A stretch of DNA of 43,215 nucleotides from Nitrosotalea sp. (lineage in GTDB: Archaea > Thermoproteota > Nitrososphaeria > Nitrososphaerales > Nitrosopumilaceae): contig JARCRW010000013.1 of assembly GCA_029850515.1 (NCBI GenBank), positions 1-43,215 on the forward strand, in the 5' to 3' direction. This document shows positions 23,866 through 32,170 of this stretch, piece after piece. Positions within the stretch are counted from its first letter, which is position 1. The number at the start of each line of letters is the position of its first letter. Below the pieces are notes generated by a model. That model was not told the DNA's origin, did not search any database, and worked only from the letters and a program-made list of their open reading frames with translations. The translations under genes were made by a program, and so were the position numbers.

Positions 23866-23889
23866 TGGTAAAGAGTTAGAATTGTTGTA

Positions 23890-24951
23890 TTGAACCAACG
23901 TAGAAAAAACCTTTTGAAATATTGTAATGATTTAGGATATGATTCTCTGGTTGCATTTGAACCTGAAAATCTATTTTACATGACTGGATTTTGGGGCGAG
24001 GCAATTGGTATACTGGATAAAAATGGCTGCACGATTGTATCTCCGGAACTTGAGATGGGCAGGGCAAAGGAAGAATCCACTGATTGTGATGTGGTCAAGT
24101 CAGAGCGTGGAAAGGGCTCCCTTGCCACTCTTGTCAAGATGCTAAAGAAAAACAAGGTGTGCACAGACAGCGATAGTTACAACATAGTAGAGAGTCTCAA
24201 GAGGTCTCTTCCCGAAGTAAAATCCTCAACTGATCCGTTTTATCGCGCAAGAGAAGTAAAAGATTCTCATGAGATTACAATATTGAAAAAGGCATCATCA
24301 ATACTAGACGAGATGTATGAAATATGTGTAAACAAAATGATGATTGGTCAGTCCGAATCTCAACTTCAGACTATTTTGATGCAGTATGCAATGGAGCGTG
24401 ACATGTTTGCAACTGGATACAAATCAACACTGAACCCATTGATAATTGCAGGTGGTCCAAATAGTTCACTACCTCATGCACAGGTAACTGATCGAAAATT
24501 CAAAAATGGAGATATGGTTGTAGTTGATCTTACTCTACGATACAAAGGATATGTCTCTGATGCAACCAGGACATTTGGTCTTGGTTCAGTATCGGTAGAA
24601 GCAAAAAAAGTCTATGAAATTGTACGACAATCACAAGAGGCAGGACTCAAAGCTGTCAAGCCAGATGTATCTTGCAAATCTGTAGATGATGCTTGTAGAA
24701 AATTAATTGAAAAGAAACAGTATGGAAAATATTTCATCCATTCTACAGGTCATGGAATTGGACTTGAAGTCCATGAATTGCCAAACCTTGGTCCATCAAG
24801 TACGGCAATTTTATCCAAAAACATGGCAGTGACAGTAGAGCCTGGAATATACATTCCACGAAAGTTTGGTGTAAGGATTGAAGACTCTGTAATTGTTGGA
24901 AACAAAGTTGAAGTTATGCACAAGTTTACAAAAGAATTGATCATTGTATAG
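23890..24951 (+). CDS. M24-family metallopeptidase (Xaa-Pro dipeptidase/aminopeptidase)
   Basis: The 353-aa protein has a creatinase-like N-terminal domain (to about residue 130) and a pita-bread catalytic domain. All five metal ligands can be placed: two aspartates in VVDLTLRYKGYVSDATR, a histidine in HSTGHGIGLEVHE, a glutamate in VEPGIYIP and a glutamate in RIEDSVIV. The HGIGLEVHE pattern is that of aminopeptidase P/prolidase rather than methionine aminopeptidase. The enzyme cleaves Xaa-Pro bonds in peptide turnover. The start is a TTG 30 nt after a TATA box. Confidence 0.9.
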   Translation: MNQRRKNLLKYCNDLGYDSLVAFEPENLFYMTGFWGEAIGILDKNGCTIVSPELEMGRAKEESTDCDVVKSERGKGSLATLVKMLKKNKVCTDSDSYNIVESLKRSLPEVKSSTDPFYRAREVKDSHEITILKKASSILDEMYEICVNKMMIGQSESQLQTILMQYAMERDMFATGYKSTLNPLIIAGGPNSSLPHAQVTDRKFKNGDMVVVDLTLRYKGYVSDATRTFGLGSVSVEAKKVYEIVRQSQEAGLKAVKPDVSCKSVDDACRKLIEKKQYGKYFIHSTGHGIGLEVHELPNLGPSSTAILSKNMAVTVEPGIYIPRKFGVRIEDSVIVGNKVEVMHKFTKELIIV

Positions 24952-24958
24952 ATAAGAT

Positions 24959-24982
24959 AGAAATTTGCCATGACAAATTTCT
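24959..24982. repeat. 9-bp perfect hairpin after the peptidase gene
   Basis: AGAAATTTG (24959-24967) and CAAATTTCT (24974-24982) are exact complements with a six-base loop. It may end the peptidase transcript or form part of the nickel/cobalt permease control region. There is no T tract after it. Confidence 0.45.
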
Positions 24983-24988
24983 TATACA

Positions 24989-25006
24989 AATGTAATTCAT
25001 TACATT
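24989..25006. promoter_or_regulatory. 18-bp palindrome, candidate operator of the NiCoT gene
   Basis: AATGTAATTCATTACATT is a perfect dyad (8-2-8) located 65 bp before the permease ATG and upstream of the AT-rich promoter region. A metal-responsive repressor or activator site is plausible because nickel and cobalt permeases are usually metal-regulated; the regulator is unknown. Confidence 0.5.
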
Positions 25007-25056
25007 CATGATTTATCAGATATTATTTTTCAAATATTCTATAATACTGTATAACA

Positions 25057-25063
25057 AGGAGGT
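25057..25063 (+). promoter_or_regulatory. Strong Shine-Dalgarno, partly self-complementary
   Basis: AGGAGGT lies seven bases before the ATG at 25071, one of the strongest ribosome-binding sites in the window. It is part of the dyad AGGAGGTCTCCT, so the site could pair with itself or with another transcript copy. Confidence 0.6.
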
Positions 25064-25070
25064 CTCCTAG

Positions 25071-25889
25071 ATGGCAGACTCTTGGTCTTTTATCCTCATA
25101 TCAATACCGGTGATGCTAGTATTTGGGATGCGTCATGCACTCGATGTTGACCATATTACCGTAATTGATAATCTAGTCAGACTGCATAATGCTGCAAAAA
25201 AATCTAGATTGGTAGGAGCAGGATTTAGTTCTGGTCACATGATCTCCGTACTGGCCGAGATGATCTTCATCATATACGTAGTTGGAAGCCTTACCACTGC
25301 AGGCAACCTGCAATTTTGGGGCGGCATTGTAGGCGCAATAGCATTGGCTGCAATCGGCGGCATCAATATCTATGCAATAAAAAAATGGGGAAAAAGTGGG
25401 GCTGCAATACTTGCAAGCAAGGTTCTAAACAGAGTTGGAATACTAGGTCCTGTTGGATCTTCTTTTGTTACCGGGCTAGTATTTGGTTTAGGTTTTGATA
25501 CTGCTACACAAATTTCTGCAATAACCATATCTGCAGTGGCATCAGCTACTGCAGGAATCCAAACAGCATTGATTCTTTCTGGGTTCTTTGCCCTTGGTAT
25601 GATCCCAATTGATACACTAGACAGCGTTGTTCTTCGCTCTGCATTTTCTAGAATATTTGATACCAAGGGTTTTAGATACATGGCATATGCATTAAGTGGT
25701 CTAGCCATAATGGTATCTTCATTTGAATCATATTCAACAATAACTAGTACAAATGTACTTCCAGAATGGATAGGCCCTGTCTTGGCAGTATCAATAATCG
25801 CAATTTCTTTTGGGTATGTCTTTGCAACAAAAAAGAGACAAAGATTACATCATGATACGAGAACTAATTCTAAAGAAAATAAACTCTAG
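25071..25889 (+). CDS. NiCoT-family nickel/cobalt permease
   Basis: The 272-aa protein is an integral membrane permease with about 7-8 helices. The family signature is at the start: RHALDVDHITVIDN, with the H-x4-D-H metal motif (His22, Asp27, His28) in helix 2. Further family patterns are GFSSGHM near residue 62 and GLGFDTATQIS near 141-151. NiCoT proteins import Ni2+ or Co2+ with high affinity. Cobalt for cobalamin is the obvious use given cbiH and bluB in the window; nickel for urease is equally possible in this group. It has a strong ribosome-binding site and a palindrome upstream, unlike most genes here. Confidence 0.92.
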   Translation: MADSWSFILISIPVMLVFGMRHALDVDHITVIDNLVRLHNAAKKSRLVGAGFSSGHMISVLAEMIFIIYVVGSLTTAGNLQFWGGIVGAIALAAIGGINIYAIKKWGKSGAAILASKVLNRVGILGPVGSSFVTGLVFGLGFDTATQISAITISAVASATAGIQTALILSGFFALGMIPIDTLDSVVLRSAFSRIFDTKGFRYMAYALSGLAIMVSSFESYSTITSTNVLPEWIGPVLAVSIIAISFGYVFATKKRQRLHHDTRTNSKENKL

Positions 25890-25900
25890 AACTAAGACAG

Positions 25901-27133
25901 CTAATCTATTCTTTTTTCAATTTCGTTTCTGATAAATTTTACAATCTTGAACTTGTTCTTCCATCCTGACTCCTTGAAAGTTTTTGAATCAACAGATATC
26001 ACATTATTGTAGTCGGGATTTTTTCTATATCTCTTGGTACCAATGTCATTTGCAATGACAAGATCACAACTTGATTGTGTGATTTTCTCCCTTGCCTTGC
26101 TTATCAAATCTCTTTTGGATATGTTGGTCTCTGCCTTGAATCCTACAAGAAAAACATCTCCCTGAATCTTTTTTACATCATTAATCATTTTGGGTACTCT
26201 TTTTAGCTTTAAAGAAATTCTGAGAAGATCACTATTGATCTTGGCTCTGTGTGGCTTTTCTGGGGTATAGTCAGATATCGCGGCTGCAAGTATTATGATA
26301 TCTAATTTTTGCCTCATCTCTTTTCGTAGCGCATCACCCATCTCTCTACTTGTCTGGACTCGTATCAACTTGACACCCTTTGGAGGAGCCTCTGTACCAG
26401 GACCATAAATCAAGGTGACTTGGCAGCCAGCTGAGACAAATTCTGATGCAAGCAAGACGCCGGTCTTGCCTGTACTCTGATTTGTAATAACTCTAACAGG
26501 GTCGATATACTCTATTGTAGGACCTGCAATGATGAGCACTTTTTTCCCCTTGAGAACAGATGACAAGCCAAACTTTTGCAGTATCATGTCAAGTATCTCT
26601 TCGGGCTCGGCAGCCTTTGCCTTGCCCTCGATAAATTTTGGAGAAATAAAATCAACTTTGTTTTTAAGAAATTCAATGTTATTTACTACAGCAGGATTTT
26701 CATACATTGCCTGGTGCATTGCAAGCGCTATTATGATTGGAATCTTGGAGCCAAGACCTACACTTAGTACCGTTGATATTGGAGTGTCATCAATTCCATT
26801 TGCAAGCTTGCCAAGTGTATTTGCAGTGCATGGATAAACAACAATAAGATCAGACTGTTTGTAATCTGCAACTTTTATGTGTTCTAGATCACCTGTTAGT
26901 TTTGTAATTACTTGGTTTCCAGTTGCCCACTTGAAATAGCTTGGCTTGATCAAGTCAGTTGCTGCCTTGCTTGCAACACATATTACATCTGCACCATGTC
27001 GCATAAGCAATCTTGCAAGCTCAATTGATTTGTATGCAGCAACACTTCCTGATATACACAAGATAATTTTTTTTCCCGCAAGGCCAGTGCCGTCAGAGCT
27101 AACTATGTCAAGGGAAGGATGTTTTTTACTCAA
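25901..27133 (-). CDS. coaBC: Bifunctional phosphopantothenoylcysteine synthetase/decarboxylase
   Basis: CoaBC adds cysteine to 4'-phosphopantothenate and decarboxylates the product. The 410-aa protein has an N-terminal flavoprotein decarboxylase (CISGSVAAYKSIEL near 30, the conserved His in LEHIKVADY near 84, PCTANTLGKLANGI near 101) and a C-terminal synthetase (AGPTIEYIDPVRVITNQSTG near residue 203, AAAISDYTP near 284, FKAETN near 344). It is the last gene of the CoA operon and its TTG start overlaps the end of panB by 8 bp. The first 18 residues are a non-conserved leader. Confidence 0.93.
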   Translation of the reverse strand: MSKKHPSLDIVSSDGTGLAGKKIILCISGSVAAYKSIELARLLMRHGADVICVASKAATDLIKPSYFKWATGNQVITKLTGDLEHIKVADYKQSDLIVVYPCTANTLGKLANGIDDTPISTVLSVGLGSKIPIIIALAMHQAMYENPAVVNNIEFLKNKVDFISPKFIEGKAKAAEPEEILDMILQKFGLSSVLKGKKVLIIAGPTIEYIDPVRVITNQSTGKTGVLLASEFVSAGCQVTLIYGPGTEAPPKGVKLIRVQTSREMGDALRKEMRQKLDIIILAAAISDYTPEKPHRAKINSDLLRISLKLKRVPKMINDVKKIQGDVFLVGFKAETNISKRDLISKAREKITQSSCDLVIANDIGTKRYRKNPDYNNVISVDSKTFKESGWKNKFKIVKFIRNEIEKRID

Positions 27134-27959
27134 GTTCTTTTTTCAACCTTTCAAGTTCTGATTTGTCAATAGAAAAAGAGTGTTCTGGTCCTGGAAACTT
27201 GCCTGATACTACATCGCTTTTGTAAGACCCTATAGCTTGTACAATTTCAGAAGACAATTCGAGATATCTCTTTGCAAACTTGGGTTTTATTTTTTCATAC
27301 AGTCCCAAGACATCATGCACAACAAGCACCTGTCCGTCGCAGTCAGGTCCAGAACCAATTCCTATTGTAGGGATATTGATAGTATCTGAAATAATTTTTG
27401 AGACCTCTCTTGTTACCATTTCTAGTACAATGCTGAACACACCAGCTTCCTCTAATGCCTTGGCGGAGTTAATCAATCTGATGGCAGTATCTCTTGTCTT
27501 TGCCTGGACCTTGTAGCCCTCCTGAAGGGTAGTAGTCTGTGGCTGGAACCCAATGTGCCCCATCACTGGTATGCCAATTTCTACAATGGCATGTATGGTA
27601 TCTTTAATTTCAACTCCACCTTCTAGTTTAACTGCATCTGCACCTGATTTTATCAGTCTTCCAGCATTTTCAATTGCCTGAGATTTGCTTGCCTGATATG
27701 ACATAAACGGCATGTCTGCAACAACCAAAGCATTCTGTCGTCCCCTCGAAACTGCCTCTGTAAAAAGACACATCTGGGCCATCGTAACAGGTATGGTATT
27801 GTCATACCCAAGCATCACCATTCCAGCACTGTCTCCTACAAGCAACATGTCTACTCCCGCCTTGTCACAAAGCTGTGATGTAGTATAGTCATATGCAGTG
27901 ATCACAGTAATTTTCTTGGAATTTTTCATTGATAATATATCTCTGACAGACTTAGGCAT
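27126..27959 (-). CDS. panB: 3-Methyl-2-oxobutanoate hydroxymethyltransferase
   Basis: PanB makes ketopantoate from 2-oxoisovalerate and methylene-tetrahydrofolate or its archaeal pterin analogue. At 277 aa it has the normal length. Visible motifs are TAYDYTTSQLCDKAGVDMLL (residues 20-39), VGDSAGMVMLGYDNT with the metal-binding aspartate, DAVKLEGG near 110, VMGHIGFQPQT near 130 and IGIGSGPDCDGQVLV near 195. It overlaps phosphopantothenate synthetase upstream and CoaBC downstream by 8 bp each, so translation of the operon is coupled. Confidence 0.95.
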   Translation of the reverse strand: MPKSVRDILSMKNSKKITVITAYDYTTSQLCDKAGVDMLLVGDSAGMVMLGYDNTIPVTMAQMCLFTEAVSRGRQNALVVADMPFMSYQASKSQAIENAGRLIKSGADAVKLEGGVEIKDTIHAIVEIGIPVMGHIGFQPQTTTLQEGYKVQAKTRDTAIRLINSAKALEEAGVFSIVLEMVTREVSKIISDTINIPTIGIGSGPDCDGQVLVVHDVLGLYEKIKPKFAKRYLELSSEIVQAIGSYKSDVVSGKFPGPEHSFSIDKSELERLKKELE

Positions 27960-28698
27960 TTGCCATCTTCCTCAAATTTTTTCTTATGATGCCAATGGAT
28001 TTTTTCAGGTTTTTCTTGTTGTCAAATTTTGATTTCTCTGCTAGATCTTCTTTTGATAATTTTTTACAAACATCAATCAGTATCTTCATCCCACGAATTA
28101 CATTGTCAACAATTGTGATATCTGCAGTCTGTGCAGTACGCGACATGGGATTTAGGTCAAACGTAATGACGTCTTTTCCAAATTTCTTTAATGCAATTGT
28201 CCTGTCTCCATCTTCCAATGGCACCAACACAATATCTGCAGAAAATATCCCACGTTTGTCAACAACTCTTCTTGCACTGTCAAGCTTGGGAATCCTCTTT
28301 GCGAACTTGGGATCAACTCCTAGTACTTCTTTTGCACCATTTTTCCTTAGAATCTGTGCAATGGTTTTTTTTCGCTTTTCGCTTGCATAAAACAAATTTA
28401 CCTCAATTTTTGCACCAGTGATTTTTGATAGCTCTACAATCTCCTTTGCACAAAGGGCTGCAAAGTTGCCGTTTACTGATATTACAGGCAATTTGGCTAC
28501 AAGAAGCGCCCTTGCAGCAGCTTTTATTGCCTTCCGAGAGGTCTTGGTCGTCTTTTCGCCTATGAGATAATCAAACATCTCACCTCTACCATGGGCCAAG
28601 AGACCCTCCTCTACAACAAGACCTTCTCTGAACCCATGGACAAGTTTTTCCCGGACGTAAAGAGAGATGGCTCTTGGATGTGTCTTTGGAATCAACAC
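27952..28698 (-). CDS. 4-Phosphopantoate--beta-alanine ligase (archaeal phosphopantothenate synthetase)
   Basis: In archaea pantoate is first phosphorylated and then joined to beta-alanine by this enzyme, in place of the bacterial PanC-then-CoaA order. The 248-aa protein has the family start HPRAISLYVREKLVHGFREG, then GLLAHGRGEMFDYLIGE, VNGNFAALCA near 100 and a long C-terminal half with VPLEDGDRT and FDLNPMSRTAQTADITIVDN. The start is a GTG whose G is the last base of the pantoate kinase stop codon (TAGTG overlap). Confidence 0.92.
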   Translation of the reverse strand: MLIPKTHPRAISLYVREKLVHGFREGLVVEEGLLAHGRGEMFDYLIGEKTTKTSRKAIKAAARALLVAKLPVISVNGNFAALCAKEIVELSKITGAKIEVNLFYASEKRKKTIAQILRKNGAKEVLGVDPKFAKRIPKLDSARRVVDKRGIFSADIVLVPLEDGDRTIALKKFGKDVITFDLNPMSRTAQTADITIVDNVIRGMKILIDVCKKLSKEDLAEKSKFDNKKNLKKSIGIIRKNLRKMANA

Positions 28699-29582
28699 TA
28701 GGAAACCCTAGCTCCACTCTTGTCTATCTCGGTTTTAATTATAATTCCATTATATTTTTTTAAAATTTGCATAACTTCAAATTCTTTTATCTTTGGCACA
28801 AGTGTGAATACCGTTTCCCCAAACATTGCAACACCTGACTTGAATCCATTTTGGGATAAATCATCAATTACCCGCTGCATCTGTCTTGTAATGACATGGA
28901 CATACTTGGCAAATTCAAGTGACATGTCCAAAAATTCCATCTGGTCTCTTGACTTTAATAATTTTGTAACCATCTTCCCACCGAGGCCATTTATCTTTGA
29001 GAGTTCAGTCTTGATGAATTGTTTTGTTGATATTGGAGAAAAGCAAATTACAATCGCGGTATAATCTGTATGGATCTTTTGCAGGCTTCCAATTCCGGGA
29101 GCACCATGCTTTGTCCTTATCTCAAACCCACCATGGTATGATGACAATACTGTTCCAAGTCCTGTCTTGCAGTGAATTTCTGCATTGTGAGCAATCTGTC
29201 CTATTCTAGTCCTGGATAGATTTGTTCCAAGTGCCTTGTTTAACGCAAATGCCAAACTCAATGCAACTGCGCCACTGGAGCCAAGACCATAACCAACTGG
29301 TATGGTGGTATCATGTTCTATATCCAAAAAATAATTTTGATTTACAATTTTAAAAAACTCCTTTACAACAAATTCTGAAACCTGAGTGTTATCCGACTTG
29401 TAGCCAGTTACAGTAATCTTGAATCCTGGCCTGTCAGAGCTTGTCACCTTGACCTTTGTTGTCACTCCCTCCTTGATACAAAATCCTGCGCCAATTGACC
29501 CCTTTTGCTCTGGCTCCTTTGGCTTTACTTCTGCCTTGAAAAAACCAGTAATGTGACCTGGCGCAAAGGCTACTGCCTGCAT
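28698..29582 (-). CDS. Pantoate kinase (GHMP family)
   Basis: Pantoate kinase phosphorylates pantoate, the first archaea-specific step to CoA. The GHMP motif 1 (start FAPGHITGFF) and ATP loop PVGYGLGSSGAVALS are present, plus KTGLGTVLSSYHGGFEIR, which matches archaeal pantoate kinases better than mevalonate or homoserine kinases. I start at the ATG at 29582 (MQAVAFAPGH), which begins at the conserved motif. The A/T-rich box at 29604-29613 is 27 nt upstream. The open frame extends to 29621, but that part would precede the transcription start. It is the first gene of the CoA operon. Confidence 0.9.
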   Translation of the reverse strand: MQAVAFAPGHITGFFKAEVKPKEPEQKGSIGAGFCIKEGVTTKVKVTSSDRPGFKITVTGYKSDNTQVSEFVVKEFFKIVNQNYFLDIEHDTTIPVGYGLGSSGAVALSLAFALNKALGTNLSRTRIGQIAHNAEIHCKTGLGTVLSSYHGGFEIRTKHGAPGIGSLQKIHTDYTAIVICFSPISTKQFIKTELSKINGLGGKMVTKLLKSRDQMEFLDMSLEFAKYVHVITRQMQRVIDDLSQNGFKSGVAMFGETVFTLVPKIKEFEVMQILKKYNGIIIKTEIDKSGARVS

Positions 29583-29603
29583 AACCAGCTTAAATTTATG
29601 AGA

Positions 29604-29613
29604 AAATATAAAA
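29604..29613 (-). promoter_or_regulatory. TATA box of the CoA operon
   Basis: On the minus strand this reads as TTTTATATTT, 27 nt before the ATG at 29582. The divergent PhoU-type gene begins 63 bp away, so both promoters are packed in one short spacer. Confidence 0.45.
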
Positions 29614-29644
29614 ATGATCATTAAATTATATAAATTAGTATAAA

Positions 29645-30622
29645 TTGACTAAATTCATTCGACGCCTACAAAGGATAGGGAGCAGCATCCTAGTTTCTTT
29701 GCCAATAGAGTGGGTCCAGGCAAACAAGCTTGAAAAAAGTGACGAAGTAGAAATTGAGACTGGCTCTAACAGTATTTCAATTACCCCTACTGGTGGAAGC
29801 AGACCACCGAATGAAGTCGTGATACCCTACCCTGTATCAAAACAAGAAAATATCAGCGCCTATATCACAGGTGCATACCTGCTTGGATATGATATCATAA
29901 AGATCAAAGGAAAATCAACAATTTCAGTAGAGGATAGGGAAAAGATCCGTGGACTGATGCGAAGACTTGTTGGTATGGAAATTGTTGAAGAGGATGCATC
30001 AAATGTAAATGTCCAGTTTTTACTTGATGCTACTACACTTAGTCCAGAAAAGATACTAAAAAGAATGAGCTCAATTGTTCTTGGAATGTTTCGTGATACA
30101 ATATCGTGTCTTGCATCAGATGACAGGTCAGTATTGCAAACAATGCCAAGCCGGGATGATGAAATTGATAGGCAATATTTCTTGCTTGTACGATTAATCC
30201 GAAGTGCAATGGTTGACAAGAAACTTGCAACTGCATTAAACTTGGGAAATATTGACATCCTAGACTACAGGGTAGCAGCAAATTTGCTAGAGACTGCAGG
30301 AGATACTATAATAGATCTAGCACATTCTATTTCAGAATTACCACTATCGAAAACTGATACAAAAAAACTATATGATACTGCACAAGAGATAGAAAATGTA
30401 CATGAAAAATCAATCACCTCATTTACTGAAAATAATAGAAAGCTAGCAATTGAGGCAATCACACTTCACCGAAACTATCAAAAGAAGATCTCAAGTGTCG
30501 GTTCATCACTTGATCCAAAAAAACAGGGATCAATACAGTTGTTAAATTTGGTATTTACATTTGAAAAACTATCTAGATGTTGGGCAGATGTTGCTGATTT
30601 GGTAAAGCCAGTCTATGCGTGA
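29645..30622 (+). CDS. AbrB-PhoU-domain phosphate-signalling regulator
   Basis: The 325-aa protein joins an N-terminal SpoVT/AbrB-like beta-barrel (residues 1-50; MTKFIRRLQRIGSSILVSLP) to two PhoU-type three-helix bundles (about 120-215 and 220-320). The first 50 residues usually bind DNA; PhoU bundles sense or transmit phosphate status and contain acidic metal-binding patches such as DDEIDRQYF. The combination is typical of archaeal phosphate uptake regulators. No Pst transporter is in the window. The start is a TTG. Its 3' end overlaps the convergent Nudix gene by 10 bp, and it is divergent from the CoA operon. Confidence 0.82.
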   Translation: MTKFIRRLQRIGSSILVSLPIEWVQANKLEKSDEVEIETGSNSISITPTGGSRPPNEVVIPYPVSKQENISAYITGAYLLGYDIIKIKGKSTISVEDREKIRGLMRRLVGMEIVEEDASNVNVQFLLDATTLSPEKILKRMSSIVLGMFRDTISCLASDDRSVLQTMPSRDDEIDRQYFLLVRLIRSAMVDKKLATALNLGNIDILDYRVAANLLETAGDTIIDLAHSISELPLSKTDTKKLYDTAQEIENVHEKSITSFTENNRKLAIEAITLHRNYQKKISSVGSSLDPKKQGSIQLLNLVFTFEKLSRCWADVADLVKPVYA

Positions 30623-31125
30623 TGTTTCTTGTTGATAGCATAAGTCAAGACGGCGCAGATTGTTTTGGAATCTGTAATCTTTCCCGATGTAATCATCTTG
30701 AGGACTTTCTTGAAATTAATTTTTACAACAGACATGATTTCATCATGGTCAAGCTGCAAATCTCCTACCTTCTTTATTCCTGATGCAACATAACAATGGA
30801 TGATTTCAGTATTGTATCCAATGGAAGGATAGTACTTGATCAAAGGAATCATCTTTTTTGCTGTATACCCGGTCTCTTCACGCAGTTCCCTGTGGGCACA
30901 CTTGAGTGGCTTTTCTCTCTTTTCTAGAGTTCCGGCAGGGATTTCAAGCACATATCCATGCGGAAACCTGTGCTGTTTTACAAGCAATATCTTGCCATCT
31001 TCTATTGCAAGTATGGCCGCAGCACCTGGATGTTCAATTACCTCTCGTGTAACTTTTCGTTTGTTGATAGATAGAGTGTAAAGACTAAGTGAGAGAATTC
31101 TGCCCTTGAAGACATTTTTTCTCAT
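30613..31125 (-). CDS. Nudix hydrolase, ADP-ribose pyrophosphatase-like
   Basis: The 170-aa protein has the full Nudix box, G-x5-E-x7-R-E-U-x-E-E-x-G-U, in GTLEKREKPLKCAHREL plus REETGY (about residues 64-86). Upstream are VKQHRFPHGYVLEIPAG, as in ADP-ribose pyrophosphatases. It is likely to cleave ADP-ribose or a related nucleoside diphosphate derivative. It overlaps the end of the PhoU-type gene by 10 bp in convergent orientation. Substrate is inferred from the E-x-P-A-G context only. Confidence 0.88.
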   Translation of the reverse strand: MRKNVFKGRILSLSLYTLSINKRKVTREVIEHPGAAAILAIEDGKILLVKQHRFPHGYVLEIPAGTLEKREKPLKCAHRELREETGYTAKKMIPLIKYYPSIGYNTEIIHCYVASGIKKVGDLQLDHDEIMSVVKINFKKVLKMITSGKITDSKTICAVLTYAINKKHHA

Positions 31126-31150
31126 TTAGAAAAATTAGACCACAATTATG

Positions 31151-32053
31151 TTATGAATGTATCTCAGACATGAGATGAAGTCTCTTTGATTTCTTGGCTT
31201 GTATGATTGCCTCTATTACCCACTTGTTCAAAAATGTAATCTTTTTTGGCATGAATAAGTCCACAGAATGTATTCCTTCAATATCATGAACTTTGGCAGA
31301 AAAATCATCCATTTTGTATATATTGTCGGTATACATGAACAGTACAATCTGGTTCATGTGCACAAATGGATTTTGTAAAAATGACTCTGAAAACACTTTG
31401 GCAAGTTTTGCAAGTGTCTTTTTTACATCAGTCACTCCAACTAAAATTGCAAAAGGAATAAACTTGTCCATGTTTTTTGGATTGTAAATTAATGTAAACT
31501 GAATGGCTTCATCATTTTGTAATTTTTCTAGTGAGCGAGCAATAGTCTTTGTTGAGAAACCGGACTTTTTTGCAATCTCTTCAATTTTTAATCGTGGATC
31601 TTTTAATAAAATATCAATAATTTCAATGTCTGTCTTTGTCAGATCAGATCTTATTTCAGGATTTTTTGCTTCAAAGACACTAAGAACCCTAACATCACGA
31701 AGCAAGTTCTTTGCAAGATCCATTTTTTTCGTAGGATCTTCTTTTACTACTATGCTACATACAGTGATACTGCCAACACATGGTACCACAAAAAATGGCT
31801 CTCCCACCAATCTTATCTTTTGTATTATATCATTGATCTCTTTTCCAGTAACCACGAAATACAAAACACTATACCCTAATACGGGCGGTTCAATTTTTAA
31901 GGCAAATTTTTCAATTATTTTGTTTTCAATCATTTTCTGAATTCTTGATTTGACAGCAACCCCTGAAATGCCAATCTCTTGACCTATCTGCCTGTCCGAT
32001 TTTCTACAATTATTGAGCAAATGTGAGAGAATTTGTATGTCTAATTTGTCCAT
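31151..32053 (-). CDS. Lrp/AsnC-type regulator with two modules
   Basis: The 300-aa protein contains two Lrp-like modules. The first (1-140) opens with DKLDIQILSHLLNNCRKSDR and a winged helix (IGISGVAVKSRIQKM), followed by a RAM-like beta domain (VLYFVVTG). The second (from about 145) opens with TKTDIEIIDILLKDPRLKIE, a helix-turn-helix (SGFSTKTIARSLEKL), then another effector-like domain. Both DNA-recognition regions are preserved. Lrp proteins usually respond to amino acids. It is divergent from an ABC operon across a 117-bp spacer with an inverted repeat over the TATA box, so it may regulate that operon and itself. Confidence 0.82.
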   Translation of the reverse strand: MDKLDIQILSHLLNNCRKSDRQIGQEIGISGVAVKSRIQKMIENKIIEKFALKIEPPVLGYSVLYFVVTGKEINDIIQKIRLVGEPFFVVPCVGSITVCSIVVKEDPTKKMDLAKNLLRDVRVLSVFEAKNPEIRSDLTKTDIEIIDILLKDPRLKIEEIAKKSGFSTKTIARSLEKLQNDEAIQFTLIYNPKNMDKFIPFAILVGVTDVKKTLAKLAKVFSESFLQNPFVHMNQIVLFMYTDNIYKMDDFSAKVHDIEGIHSVDLFMPKKITFLNKWVIEAIIQAKKSKRLHLMSEIHS

Positions 32054-32109
32054 TTGTTATAGTATTACCTCATCAATTATATCAAATCAAACATGTATTA
32101 TATATTATT

Positions 32110-32154
32110 GTCTAATATGATAAGTATATGCCGATAAAACATTAAATATCAGAC
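32110..32154. promoter_or_regulatory. Imperfect inverted repeat flanking the ABC operon TATA box
   Basis: GTCTAATAT (32110-32118) and ATATCAGAC (32146-32154) are complementary with one mismatch. The right arm overlaps the TATA box ATTAAATAT (32141-32149), whose centre is 26 nt before the GTG at 32171. A factor bound here could block TBP access. Lrp is the obvious candidate but binding is inferred. Confidence 0.45.
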
Positions 32155-32170
32155 TAATTCTTGATCGACT

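Noticed and set aside
24959-24982. Intrinsic (bacterial-type) terminator after the M24 peptidase
   Set aside because: The hairpin is perfect but has an AT-rich stem and no T tract follows, so it is listed only as a repeat.
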